DNA of 6,124 bases from Comamonadaceae bacterium (lineage in GTDB: Bacteria > Pseudomonadota > Gammaproteobacteria > Burkholderiales > Burkholderiaceae_C), in contig CANIDW010000101.1 in the NCBI GenBank assembly GCA_947466165.1, positions 1 through 6,124 of the forward strand, given 5' to 3'. The first letter of the stretch is position 1; every line of letters begins with the position of its first letter. The notes beneath the pieces were generated by a model. That model was not told the DNA's origin. It saw only the letters and a list, made by a program, of their open reading frames with translations, and ran no database searches. Below, in pieces: positions 1 through 5,946 of the stretch. The position numbers and the translations under genes are program-made.

Positions 1-210
1 CACGCCCTGCTTCCAGCTTGAAGGATTCTGGTCGCCCGCCCAGTTCAGCGGCGAGAGCACGCCCTCGTTGAACTTGGCGCACTCTTCGAGCACCGCCTGC
101 GCCGTCTCAAAGCCGGCATCCTCGAAAGCCGGTATGCGGGCCAGCTCGTCAATCCCGGCCAGATGCCGGATGCCGAACAGCATGTCTTTGAGAGGGGCTT
201 TGTAACTCAT
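1..210 (-). CDS. Acyl-CoA dehydrogenase, large DmdC-like type (N-terminal part only)
   Basis: The first 70 residues of a flavin-dependent acyl-CoA dehydrogenase are present; the rest runs off the left edge. The protein begins MSYKAPLKDMLFGIRHLAGI and continues with an acidic, helical stretch (VLEECAKFNEGVLSPLNWAGD). That is the usual N-terminus of the roughly 600-residue dehydrogenases related to 3-methylmercaptopropionyl-CoA dehydrogenase (DmdC), which open with a short extra N-terminal domain (AcylCoA_DH_N). The FAD-binding core and catalytic base lie outside the window, so the substrate cannot be read. The start is supported by a GGAG seven bases upstream of the ATG. It lies 16 nt downstream of etfA on the same strand, so it very likely shares that transcript and passes its electrons to EtfAB. 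The family is seen; the substrate class (fatty or other acyl-CoA) is inferred. Confidence 0.87.
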   Translation of the reverse strand, partial: MSYKAPLKDMLFGIRHLAGIDELARIPAFEDAGFETAQAVLEECAKFNEGVLSPLNWAGDQNPSSWKQGV

Positions 211-226
211 GGCGACACTCCAGGTT

Positions 227-1156
227 TTACAGAGCGGCCGTCAGTTCCGGCACGGCGACAAACAGATCCGCCTCGAGGCCGTAGTCGGCCACGCTGAAGA
301 TAGGCGCCTCGGCGTCCTTGTTGATGGCAACGATGACCTTGCTGTCTTTCATGCCGGCCAGATGCTGGATCGCGCCCGAAATACCGGCGGCAATGTAGAG
401 CTGCGGCGCAACGATCTTGCCGGTCTGGCCCACTTGCCAGTCGTTCGGCGCATAACCTGCGTCCACCGCAGCGCGTGAGGCGCCCAGTGCAGCGCCCAGC
501 TTGTCAGCCAGCGGCGTCATCACTTCGTCAAACTTTTCGGCGCTGCCCAGAGCCCTGCCACCGCTGACGATGATCTTGGCGGCTGTCAGCTCGGGGCGGT
601 CGCTCTTGGCGATTTCGCTGCCCATGAAGGTGGACTTGCCGCTGTCGGCCACACCACTCACCACATCGATGGCGGCTGAGCCACCCGCACCAGCGGCATC
701 AAAGCCGGTGGTGCGCACGGTGATCACCTTGACGGCGTCCAGGCTCTGCACTGTGGCAATTGCGTTACCGGCATAGATGGGGCGCTCGAAAGTGTCGGGG
801 CTTTCCACCTTGGTGATGTCAGAAATTTGTCCGACGTCCAGTGTGGCGGCCACGCGCGGCGCGATGTTCTTGCCCGAGGCCGTGGCCGGAAAAAGAATGT
901 GTGAGTAAGCCGGTGCCAGGGCCAGCACCTGCGCGGCCATGTTTTCTGCCAGTCCGTGCTCGAAGTGCACACCCTCCACATGAATCACACGGCTCACACC
1001 GGCAATCTGGCTGGCGGCCTGGGCAGCGGCGCCAGCGTTCAAACCGGCCACCAGCACATGGACCTCGCCACCGCACTGGGCAGCCGCGGTCACGGTGTTG
1101 AGGGTTGCCGGCTTGATGCTGGCGTTGTCGTGTTCAGCAATCACAAGAGCGGTCAT
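227..1156 (-). CDS. etfA: Electron transfer flavoprotein subunit alpha
   Basis: This is the FAD-carrying subunit of the soluble heterodimer that takes electrons from acyl-CoA dehydrogenases and passes them to ETF:quinone oxidoreductase at the membrane. The 309-residue length is normal. Residues 1 to about 185 form the ETF N-terminal domain. The C-terminal FAD domain carries [12 protein letters not shown] (198-209), [10 protein letters not shown] (225-234), [10 protein letters not shown] (242-251), [17 protein letters not shown] (253-269), [11 protein letters not shown] (277-287) and ADYG (290-293). R228, T245 and H265 align with human ETFA R249, T266 and H286 at a constant offset of 21, so the FAD-contacting positions look intact. 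There is no ferredoxin domain, and the sequence resembles the ordinary mitochondrial/housekeeping type, not the bifurcating FixB type. The ATG lies 2 nt after the etfB stop, so the pair is probably translationally coupled. A GAAGG about 11 nt upstream, inside etfB, is a modest ribosome site. Confidence 0.97.
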   Translation of the reverse strand: MTALVIAEHDNASIKPATLNTVTAAAQCGGEVHVLVAGLNAGAAAQAASQIAGVSRVIHVEGVHFEHGLAENMAAQVLALAPAYSHILFPATASGKNIAPRVAATLDVGQISDITKVESPDTFERPIYAGNAIATVQSLDAVKVITVRTTGFDAAGAGGSAAIDVVSGVADSGKSTFMGSEIAKSDRPELTAAKIIVSGGRALGSAEKFDEVMTPLADKLGAALGASRAAVDAGYAPNDWQVGQTGKIVAPQLYIAAGISGAIQHLAGMKDSKVIVAINKDAEAPIFSVADYGLEADLFVAVPELTAAL

Positions 1157-1158
1157 GG

Positions 1159-1908
1159 TCAGATTACCTTCGCTTCGTTTTTCAATTTATCCACCAGGGC
1201 GGCCACATCGGCCACCTTGACACCGGCGCTGCGCTTGGGCGGCTCGCTGACCTTGAGGGTCTTGATGCGCGGCTTGACGTCCACACCCAGGTCTTCGGGT
1301 TTGAAGGTGTCCATCTGCTTTTTCTTGGCCTTCATGATGTTGGGCAGCGTCACATAACGCGGCTCGTTCAGGCGCAAATCGGTGGTGATGATGGCCGGCA
1401 ATGTCAGCGAAAGAGTTTCGGAGCCGCCATCGACTTCGCGGCTGACGACGGCACGGCCATCGACGATCTCGAGCTTGGAGGCAAAAGTGGCTTGCGGCCA
1501 GCCCAGCAAGGCGGCGAGCATCTGGCCGGTTTGGTTGCAGTCATCGTCAATGGCCTGCTTGCCCAGAATGACCAATTGAGGCTGCTCTTTGTCGACCAGC
1601 GCTTTGAGCAACTTGGCTACAGCCAGTGGCTGCAGTTCTTCGGCGGTATCCACCAAAATGGCGCGGTCTGCGCCTATGGCCATGGCGGTGCGCAGGGTTT
1701 CCTGGCACTGCGTCACGCCGCAGCTGACGGCGATGACTTCGGTGGCGGCGCCTTTTTCTTTGAGTCGGGTGGCTTCCTCGACGGCGATTTCGTCAAAGGG
1801 GTTCATGCTCATCTTGACGTTGGCGATGTCCACACCGCTGCCGTCAGACTTGACGCGCACCTTGACGTTGTAGTCCACCACGCGTTTGACGGGTACCAGA
1901 ACCTTCAT
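1159..1908 (-). CDS. etfB: Electron transfer flavoprotein subunit beta
   Basis: This is the AMP-binding partner of EtfA, which docks on acyl-CoA dehydrogenases. From the ATG at 1908 it has 249 residues, the family norm, and begins [20 protein letters not shown]. Visible landmarks are [11 protein letters not shown] (36-46), [17 protein letters not shown] (116-132) and the ETF-beta signature ending in [17 protein letters not shown] (181-197). This last stretch is nearly identical to the human ETFB recognition loop: L188 matches the anchoring Leu195, and K193 and K196 match Lys200 and Lys203. The [12 protein letters not shown] segment is the non-bifurcating form. An upstream in-frame TTG at 1953 would add 15 residues. 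I reject it because the family starts at MKVLVPVK and because a good TGGAGA sits 6 nt before the ATG. It follows the mscS gene by 41 nt, with a hairpin in that gap. Confidence 0.97.
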   Translation of the reverse strand: MKVLVPVKRVVDYNVKVRVKSDGSGVDIANVKMSMNPFDEIAVEEATRLKEKGAATEVIAVSCGVTQCQETLRTAMAIGADRAILVDTAEELQPLAVAKLLKALVDKEQPQLVILGKQAIDDDCNQTGQMLAALLGWPQATFASKLEIVDGRAVVSREVDGGSETLSLTLPAIITTDLRLNEPRYVTLPNIMKAKKKQMDTFKPEDLGVDVKPRIKTLKVSEPPKRSAGVKVADVAALVDKLKNEAKVI

Positions 1909-1914
1909 CTGAGG

Positions 1915-1920
1915 TCTCCA
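1915..1920 (-). promoter_or_regulatory. Ribosome binding site of etfB
   Basis: TGGAGA on the minus strand, 6 nt before the ATG at 1908. It is the best Shine-Dalgarno match in this gap and fixes the internal ATG, not the longer TTG, as the etfB start. Confidence 0.7.
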
Positions 1921-1935
1921 AAAGTGATTGATCGG

Positions 1936-1955
1936 GGTTGACGGGAACGTCAACC
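1936..1955 (-). other. Intercistronic stem-loop between the mscS-type gene and etfB
   Basis: A perfect 8-bp inverted repeat, GGTTGACG and CGTCAACC, flanks a 4-nt loop (UUCC in the minus-strand transcript). The 5' arm contains the last codon and the TGA stop of the mscS-type gene. The stem ends 27 nt before the etfB start. No U-tract follows immediately (the next bases are CCGATCAATCACTTTTGG), so it is not a standard intrinsic terminator. It could be an RNA processing or stability element that sets etfBA levels apart from the upstream genes, or a partial attenuator. The symmetry is directly visible; the function is inferred. Confidence 0.5.
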
Positions 1956-3215
1956 TGACATTCTATGCGGCTGTGCCGGGCGCGAAGCCACAGAAATTTC
2001 TACGCCATTCGCACGCAAGGCCTTCAAGATGGCGAGATTGACCAGCGAGCGCACATTGATCTGTCCGTTTTCCGGGTCGGCAATCCAGAAATTGAGCGTG
2101 AACTCCAGCCCGTCAGGCCCGAAATGACTAAGGTTCGCCGATGGGGCCGGCTCAAGGACTACGCGATCCTGACCCGCAGCGGCCTGTGTCAGCAGTTGCA
2201 GAACCAAGTCCACGTCGCTGTCATAGGCCACAGACACCACAGTCGATAAGGACACATGGCTATCGGCCAGCGACAGGTTTTCAATGCGGTTGCTGATAAA
2301 AATTTCGTTAGGCACGATGGATTCGCGCCCGTTCAGCGCGCGCACCACGGTGTAACGCGCTCTGATGTCGGTGATACGCCCTTCAAAACCGTCCACCCGC
2401 ACGCTGTCGCCAATACGCACGCTGCGCTCGGCCAGCATGACAAAGCCGCTGACATAGCTGGCCGCCAATTTTTGCAAGCCAAAGCCAATGCCCACACCCA
2501 CCGCGCCACCCAAAACCGACAAGGCCGTCAAGTCAATGCCGACAACGGACAGCGCCACCAGCAAACCAACAAACACCAGCAGCGCCCGGGTGGCATTGCT
2601 GAAAGCTTTGCGCAGTGACAAGTCGCTGCCGGTGGCCGAGCGCAGCAGCCGCGTTTCAATCGCTGAAGAGACCCACAAAGCCACAATCAACACCAGGCCG
2701 GTGGTCAGCGCACCCTCTATCAACGTGCGCACAGACAGCTTGCCCCCACCGACATGCCAGGTGATGGTGTCCAGCTCTTCCAAAATCAGCGGCAGCAAGC
2801 CACTGACCCACAGCACCACCGCCAGCCAGACCAGCCAGGAGATGGTGCGCTCGAGCGCACGCACCAAAGGCGCATGGCTGAAGGCCACTTGCAAGACCTT
2901 GACGCCAAGCCTGATCACGGCCAGCGCCACCAGCACAGGAATCGCCACCCTGAATACAGTGATAGGCCCATAGGACAGCAAGACGGCGCGTGCCGCATAA
3001 GCCAGGCTCAGCAGCAGCAGGGGAAACATCACGCCGTCTAAAACCTGGTGGCCGAACCAGATCGATCGCGTGTCATGATCGCCTGCACTTTGACGGGCCA
3101 GAGCGGTCAACAGCCAAGCCAAACCGATGCAAGCGGCCAAAGCCGCTAATTCAAGCAAAGCCGGCGGCTGCACCAAGGCCAGGAACCAGGCATCCAGACT
3201 GCCGATATTGGCCAT
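1950..3215 (-). CDS. MscS-family mechanosensitive ion channel with N-terminal membrane extension
   Basis: A 421-residue inner-membrane channel, longer than E. coli MscS (286). Hydrophobic segments appear near residues 20-40, 62-81, 87-109, 124-146, 164-185 and 209-228, followed by the pore helix at about 230-262, so there are about seven segments against three in MscS. The Gly/Ala-rich pore helix reads [20 protein letters not shown] (236-255). The cytoplasmic beta domain follows: [19 protein letters not shown] (263-281), [15 protein letters not shown] (299-313) and VAYDSDVD (329-336), which matches the VAYDSDID of E. coli MscS. By family knowledge such channels open under membrane tension and release solutes on hypo-osmotic shock; the gating of this one is unknown. 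At the position of the MscS kink residue Gly113 it has Lys249. The C-terminal portal ends [10 protein letters not shown], without the more usual Pro-rich ending. A GAGG lies 8 nt before the ATG. It sits 41 nt after the deacetylase gene and 41 nt before etfB. Confidence 0.93.
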   Translation of the reverse strand: MANIGSLDAWFLALVQPPALLELAALAACIGLAWLLTALARQSAGDHDTRSIWFGHQVLDGVMFPLLLLSLAYAARAVLLSYGPITVFRVAIPVLVALAVIRLGVKVLQVAFSHAPLVRALERTISWLVWLAVVLWVSGLLPLILEELDTITWHVGGGKLSVRTLIEGALTTGLVLIVALWVSSAIETRLLRSATGSDLSLRKAFSNATRALLVFVGLLVALSVVGIDLTALSVLGGAVGVGIGFGLQKLAASYVSGFVMLAERSVRIGDSVRVDGFEGRITDIRARYTVVRALNGRESIVPNEIFISNRIENLSLADSHVSLSTVVSVAYDSDVDLVLQLLTQAAAGQDRVVLEPAPSANLSHFGPDGLEFTLNFWIADPENGQINVRSLVNLAILKALRANGVEISVASRPAQPHRMSG

Positions 3216-3224
3216 CCCTTAATC

Positions 3225-3280
3225 CTCAAAAAATAAGAAACAAACACGGGTGAAGCTCAAAGGTCGGCCAGCACCCGTAT
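3225..3280 (-). terminator. Possible intrinsic terminator or attenuator after the deacetylase gene
   Basis: In the minus-strand transcript ACGGGTG (3278-3272) can pair with CACCCGT (3252-3246). A G-U pair and an A-U pair extend the stem to 9 bp, with a 19-nt loop. The 3' arm is followed at once by a U-rich run (TTGTTTCTTATTTTTTG, positions 3243-3227). The deacetylase stop codon lies in the loop, and the U-rich run reaches the mscS ribosome site. The large loop and interrupted U-tract make it weaker than a textbook terminator. It may end only part of the transcripts and so lower mscS-etfBA readthrough. Confidence 0.4.
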
Positions 3281-4210
3281 GTGCGACTCCACGCTGCGCC
3301 CGAGTGCGCTCAGGTTGTAGCCGCCTTCGAGCGAAGACACAATCCGGCCCTTGGCGTGACGCCTGGCCACATCCTTGATGCGCTGCGTGATCCAGGCGTA
3401 GTCCTGCTCTACCAGCCCCATTTGACCGAGATCGTCTTCGCGGTGCGCGTCAAAACCGGCGCTGATGAAAATCATCTGCGGCTTGAACTCCTCCAGGCGG
3501 GGAATCCAGGACTGTTCAATTTTTTCGCGCACGGCAGGGCCTTTGGTGTAAGCCGGCATGGGCAGGTTGACCATGTTGTCGTCGGGGCTGTCAAAGCCAC
3601 TGTGCGGGTAAAAAGGGTGCTGGAAAAAGCTCACCATCAAAATACGGTCGTCGCCTCGAATGATGTCTTCGGTGCCGTTACCGTGGTGCACATCAAAGTC
3701 CACAATCGCCACGCGCTCCAGGCCGTGGCGCTCCAGCGCATATTTGGCTGCCACTGCCACACTGTTGACAAAACAAAAGCCCATAGCCCTGTCACGGCAG
3801 GCATGGTGGCCGGGCGGGCGCACCGCGCAAAAAGCGTTTTCCATTTCGCCAGCCATTACCGCGTCGGTGGCGGCCAGCACAGCGCCGGCAGCGCGCAACA
3901 CGGCGCTCCAGCTGTGCACATTGAGGGCCGTGTCGGGGTCCAGCTGTGCGTAGCGGGGACCGCCAGCTGCAATTTCTTCGGCCAACTGCTCTGACAACCC
4001 GCGCATCGCCGCCACCATCATGCGGCCATGCGCCAGCTCAATGTCAGCCAGCGGCGCCTCGGGGGCCTCTCGCCGGTCCAGGGCATCCGACACGCCCGTG
4101 ATCAGCAGCCGGTCTTCAATTGCATCGAGCCTCTCCGGGCATTCAGGATGGCCGGGGCCCATCTCGTGTTTACGGCAATCGGCATGGGTGAAGTAACCAG
4201 TCACAGACAT
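3257..4210 (-). CDS. Histone-deacetylase-family zinc amidohydrolase (class II type)
   Basis: A 317-residue cytoplasmic arginase/deacetylase-fold enzyme, expected to hydrolyse an acetyl-amide such as acetyl-lysine. All family landmarks are present: the N-terminal GHPECPERLDAI (20-31), RPPGHHA (131-137) with the catalytic pair H135/H136, GFCFVN (144-149), DFDVHHGNGTED (171-182) with zinc ligands D173 and H175, SAGFDAH (250-256) with the third ligand D254, and LEGGYNL (294-300) with the transition-state Tyr298. Seven residues after D254 is L261. That is the place of the HDAC6 gatekeeper Leu, which is Glu in the polyamine deacetylase HDAC10, so protein-lysine substrates fit better than polyamines. 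This is inference. Bacterial relatives are variously named acetoin utilization protein, HDAH or acetylpolyamine amidohydrolase, and the true substrate is unknown. The start fits the conserved N-terminus, but its ribosome site is poor (GGGG about 12 nt upstream, then a T-run). It is the first gene of the minus-strand cluster. Confidence 0.94.
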   Translation of the reverse strand: MSVTGYFTHADCRKHEMGPGHPECPERLDAIEDRLLITGVSDALDRREAPEAPLADIELAHGRMMVAAMRGLSEQLAEEIAAGGPRYAQLDPDTALNVHSWSAVLRAAGAVLAATDAVMAGEMENAFCAVRPPGHHACRDRAMGFCFVNSVAVAAKYALERHGLERVAIVDFDVHHGNGTEDIIRGDDRILMVSFFQHPFYPHSGFDSPDDNMVNLPMPAYTKGPAVREKIEQSWIPRLEEFKPQMIFISAGFDAHREDDLGQMGLVEQDYAWITQRIKDVARRHAKGRIVSSLEGGYNLSALGRSVESHIRVLADL

Positions 4211-4219
4211 AAAAAATCA

Positions 4220-4257
4220 GACCCCAGGGTTCATGCAAAAAAAACCGGCGACCCCAG
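4220..4257. repeat. Pair of GACCCCAG direct repeats, 30 bp apart
   Basis: GACCCCAG occurs at 4220-4227 and 4250-4257, exactly 30 bp (about three helical turns) from start to start. On the minus strand each copy reads CTGGGGTC and is followed, after 3 or 5 bases, by a T-run (six T at 4216-4211, eight T at 4244-4237). The pair lies within 50 bp upstream of the deacetylase start. It could be a tandem operator on one face of the helix or a decayed local duplication. The motif matches no regulator I recognise. Confidence 0.4.
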
Positions 4258-4328
4258 CTGTACGGGGCACTGGCGCGTGGCAATTCAGCTTACCATGCCG
4301 CCCTTTCAATGCCGCAGCGCCAGCGACC

Positions 4329-4334
4329 TAAAAT
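4329..4334 (+). promoter_or_regulatory. Possible -10 box for mltB
   Basis: TAAAAT matches TATAAT at five of six positions and lies 80 nt before the TTG at 4414. The -35 candidate TTCAAT (4305-4310, 18-bp spacer) is weak. If used, transcription would start near 4341, downstream of the alternative ATG at 4309, which would rule that start out. Confidence 0.3.
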
Positions 4335-4403
4335 CGTCTTGCGCGCAAACTACTGCAGCCCTTGTTTGCCTGGTTTTGCCGGGCTCACAAAGCGACCATT
4401 TCC

Positions 4404-4408
4404 GGGGA
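4404..4408 (+). promoter_or_regulatory. Possible ribosome binding site for the TTG start of mltB
   Basis: GGGGA lies 5 nt before the TTG at 4414. It is a modest match, but better than anything before the ATG at 4309, whose upstream bases (ccgccctttca) contain no purine-rich Shine-Dalgarno. Confidence 0.4.
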
Positions 4409-4413
4409 TTTTT

Positions 4414-5655
4414 TTGACCAAACTGCCTCTCTCTTTTTCGACCCCCCCTGCTCCAGCGCTTGGCCGGCCTCTGCGAGCCGCTGCTTTGACCGGCTTGTTT
4501 TTGATGGCACTTGCCAGTCCGCTTGGCGCGGCAGAAACTGCCACGGCACCCACACTGAACCCGGCACCTGCCGTGGTCACCAAGCCAGCCCCAAGCGCCA
4601 ACAAAACTGCCAAAAAGTCTGCTCACAAGGCCCGCAACGCCCATGCGCAGAAACCTGCACGCAAAGCCAGTCGCGTCATGCAAGCCAGCGGGCCGGCTTA
4701 CGCCAGCCGACCTGAAGCCATGCTGTTTGCCGACACCACGGCAGCGCAGCGCAATCTATCTCCGGCTTGGGTGCGGCGCGCCATCGGACAAGCCCGCTTC
4801 AGCCCGGCCGTGGTCAAGCTGATGCAGCCGCCCACGCAGCCTTTTGTGAAAAACTGGGCGGTCTACCGCAGCCGCTTCATTGACGACGCACGCATTGCAG
4901 CCGGTGTGAAGTTCTGGCAAAGCCATGCCGCCACGCTGGCACGGGCCGAAAAAGAATACGGCGTGCCGCAGGAGATCATCGTCGGCATCATCGGCGTAGA
5001 AACTATCTATGGCCAAAACACCGGCAGCTTTCGCGTGATGGACGCGCTGACCACCCTGGCCTTTGACTTTCCGGCCAGCCATCCGCGCGCTGCTGAGCGC
5101 AGTGAATTTTTCAAACGCGAGCTCGAACAATTTTTGAGCCATCAAAACCGCCTGGGCGCTGATCCGATGCTGGCGCTGGGCAGTTACGCCGGCGCCATGG
5201 GCTTGCCGCAATTCATGCCCTCCAGCTGGGTTCGCTTTGCTGTGGACTTTGATGGCGATGACAAGATCGACCTGTGGAACAGCCCGGCCGACGCCATCGG
5301 CTCGGTGGCCAGCTACTTCAAGGCCTTCAACTGGCAAACCGGCATGCCCACGCACTACCCGGTGAGCTTTAACAAAGAGCGCCTGGACATGGACACGCTG
5401 ATGGCGCCGGACATCCTGCCGACCTTCAGCGTGGCCAGCTTCACCGCCAAGGGCGCGGTTCTTGAAGGCGCAGCCCTAGAGCACAAGGGACCACTGGCCC
5501 TCATCGAGCTGCTCAACGGCCCCAATGCGCCCAGCTTCGTCGCCGGGACCGATAACTTTTACGTCATCACCCGCTACAACTGGAGCAGCTACTACGCCAT
5601 GGCGGTGATTGAGCTGGGGCAGGCCGTGGCGCAGGAAATCAAAAACCGCCCCTGA
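4414..5655 (+). CDS. mltB: Lytic murein transglycosylase B, soluble periplasmic form
   Basis: The enzyme cleaves the MurNAc-GlcNAc bond of peptidoglycan to form 1,6-anhydroMurNAc ends. From TTG 4414 the protein has 413 residues. A basic start is followed by a hydrophobic signal core (AAALTGLFLMALASPLGA, 22-39), with probable cleavage near residue 39-40. No lipobox Cys is seen, unlike the lipoprotein MltB of E. coli. A Lys/Ala/Pro-rich linker (about 41-90) leads to the SLT_2-type catalytic domain. GIIGVETIYG contains the catalytic Glu (E196, equivalent to E. coli Glu162), and SYAGAMGLPQFMPSSW spans 257-272. DFDGDDKIDLWN (278-289) matches the EF-hand calcium loop of E. coli Slt35 with acidic residues at loop positions 1, 3, 5 and 9. 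Length and domain order are normal. An ATG at 4309 would add 35 residues with no ribosome site ahead of it and would bury the signal peptide, so I prefer the TTG, with moderate certainty. Confidence 0.93.
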   Translation: MTKLPLSFSTPPAPALGRPLRAAALTGLFLMALASPLGAAETATAPTLNPAPAVVTKPAPSANKTAKKSAHKARNAHAQKPARKASRVMQASGPAYASRPEAMLFADTTAAQRNLSPAWVRRAIGQARFSPAVVKLMQPPTQPFVKNWAVYRSRFIDDARIAAGVKFWQSHAATLARAEKEYGVPQEIIVGIIGVETIYGQNTGSFRVMDALTTLAFDFPASHPRAAERSEFFKRELEQFLSHQNRLGADPMLALGSYAGAMGLPQFMPSSWVRFAVDFDGDDKIDLWNSPADAIGSVASYFKAFNWQTGMPTHYPVSFNKERLDMDTLMAPDILPTFSVASFTAKGAVLEGAALEHKGPLALIELLNGPNAPSFVAGTDNFYVITRYNWSSYYAMAVIELGQAVAQEIKNRP

Positions 5656-5668
5656 GTTGGCGCTGTCC

Positions 5669-5890
5669 ATGAACCCGCTGAATCCCAAAAAACTGCTGCT
5701 GACCAAGTGGACTGCCGTCAAACCCATCGCCAAACAAAAGCACTTCCTGGTCAGCCGGGTGATCGAACCTGACTTGCCCACTGACCCGATTGTGTCTGTG
5801 GAAATTGAAGCTGTTTTCTCCAAAGCCACTCAAGTCATTGCCTGGCGTGAGCTGCAAGACGACAGCGTTTGGCGGCAGGGGTGGGTTTGA
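5669..5890 (+). CDS. Small Trp-rich protein, TIGR02450/DUF2389 family
   Basis: A 73-residue protein that I recognise as the conserved Trp-rich TIGR02450 (DUF2389) family, found in proteobacteria and cyanobacteria; its function is unknown. Seen in the sequence are the N-terminal MNPLNPKKLLLTKWTAVKP, a central KHFLVSRV strand, an acidic VSVEIEAVFSK segment and the C-terminal AWRELQDDSVWRQGW. Four tryptophans (W14, W59, W68, W72) in 73 residues, with basic patches near the start, are typical. There is no signal peptide or membrane segment, so it is probably cytoplasmic. The ATG at 5669 fits the family start; the frame is open further upstream into mltB, but that extension is unlike the family. 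It starts 13 nt after the mltB stop without a clear Shine-Dalgarno, which suggests coupling to mltB translation. No biochemical role should be assigned. Confidence 0.9.
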   Translation: MNPLNPKKLLLTKWTAVKPIAKQKHFLVSRVIEPDLPTDPIVSVEIEAVFSKATQVIAWRELQDDSVWRQGWV

Positions 5891-5946
5891 TGCGTGCGTG
5901 GACAAAAAACCATCGTGCTAAACAAGGCTTGTGAGAGAAAACACCC
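5891..5946 (+). other. Short intergenic gap before benE with an 11-bp palindrome
   Basis: The 56-bp gap contains ACAAG-G-CTTGT (5922-5932), a perfect 5-1-5 inverted repeat 14 bp before the benE ATG. Its size and place would suit a small operator, but the symmetry is short enough to be chance. I find no convincing promoter or terminator. A GAGAG about 9 nt before the ATG is a weak ribosome site. Confidence 0.3.

Larger units (their letters stand above)
4211..4413. promoter_or_regulatory. Divergent intergenic region between the deacetylase and mltB genes
   Basis: About 200 bp separates the two divergent genes if mltB starts at 4414, so promoters for both blocks should lie here. Toward the deacetylase there are two T-tracts and a repeated 8-mer but no convincing -35/-10 pair. 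Toward mltB the best candidate is TAAAAT at 4329-4334, with only a poor TTCAAT 18 bp upstream. I see no RNA gene, no small ORF with a ribosome site and no riboswitch-like structure. Confidence 0.55.

Noticed and set aside
227..1908. EtfAB as a flavin-based electron-bifurcating (FixAB-like) complex
   Set aside because: The Etf[13 protein letters not shown] segment and the EtfA sequence match the housekeeping type paired with acyl-CoA dehydrogenases, and no fixC, fixX or ferredoxin partner is in the window.
1939..1944. TTGACG on the minus strand as a -35 box for an etfB promoter
   Set aside because: No acceptable -10 hexamer is found 16-18 bp downstream, and the hexamer is part of the perfect hairpin arm.
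1909..1953. Fifteen-residue N-terminal extension of EtfB from a TTG overlapping the mscS stop
   Set aside because: The extension is outside the family's conserved start and would contain the hairpin arm and the ribosome site; the internal ATG has a good TGGAGA.
3281..3994. 237-codon plus-strand open frame antisense to the deacetylase gene
   Set aside because: It lies wholly opposite a gene with full catalytic motifs. Its translation has no recognisable domain, and such long antisense frames are common in GC-rich DNA.
4237..4273. CCCC/GGGG hairpin followed by eight T on the minus strand, resembling a terminator
   Set aside because: The stem is only 4 bp, several bases separate it from the T-run, and no minus-strand gene ends there, so an intrinsic terminator makes little sense.
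4270..4323. CTGGCGC and GCGCCAG, a 7-bp inverted repeat with a 40-nt spacer
   Set aside because: GC-rich 7-mers pair by chance often over this distance, the arms do not extend, and the long spacer makes a stable structure unlikely.
4756..5355. 199-codon minus-strand open frame inside mltB
   Set aside because: It is a shadow of the mltB reading frame, with no ribosome site, no family resemblance and no conserved motif.
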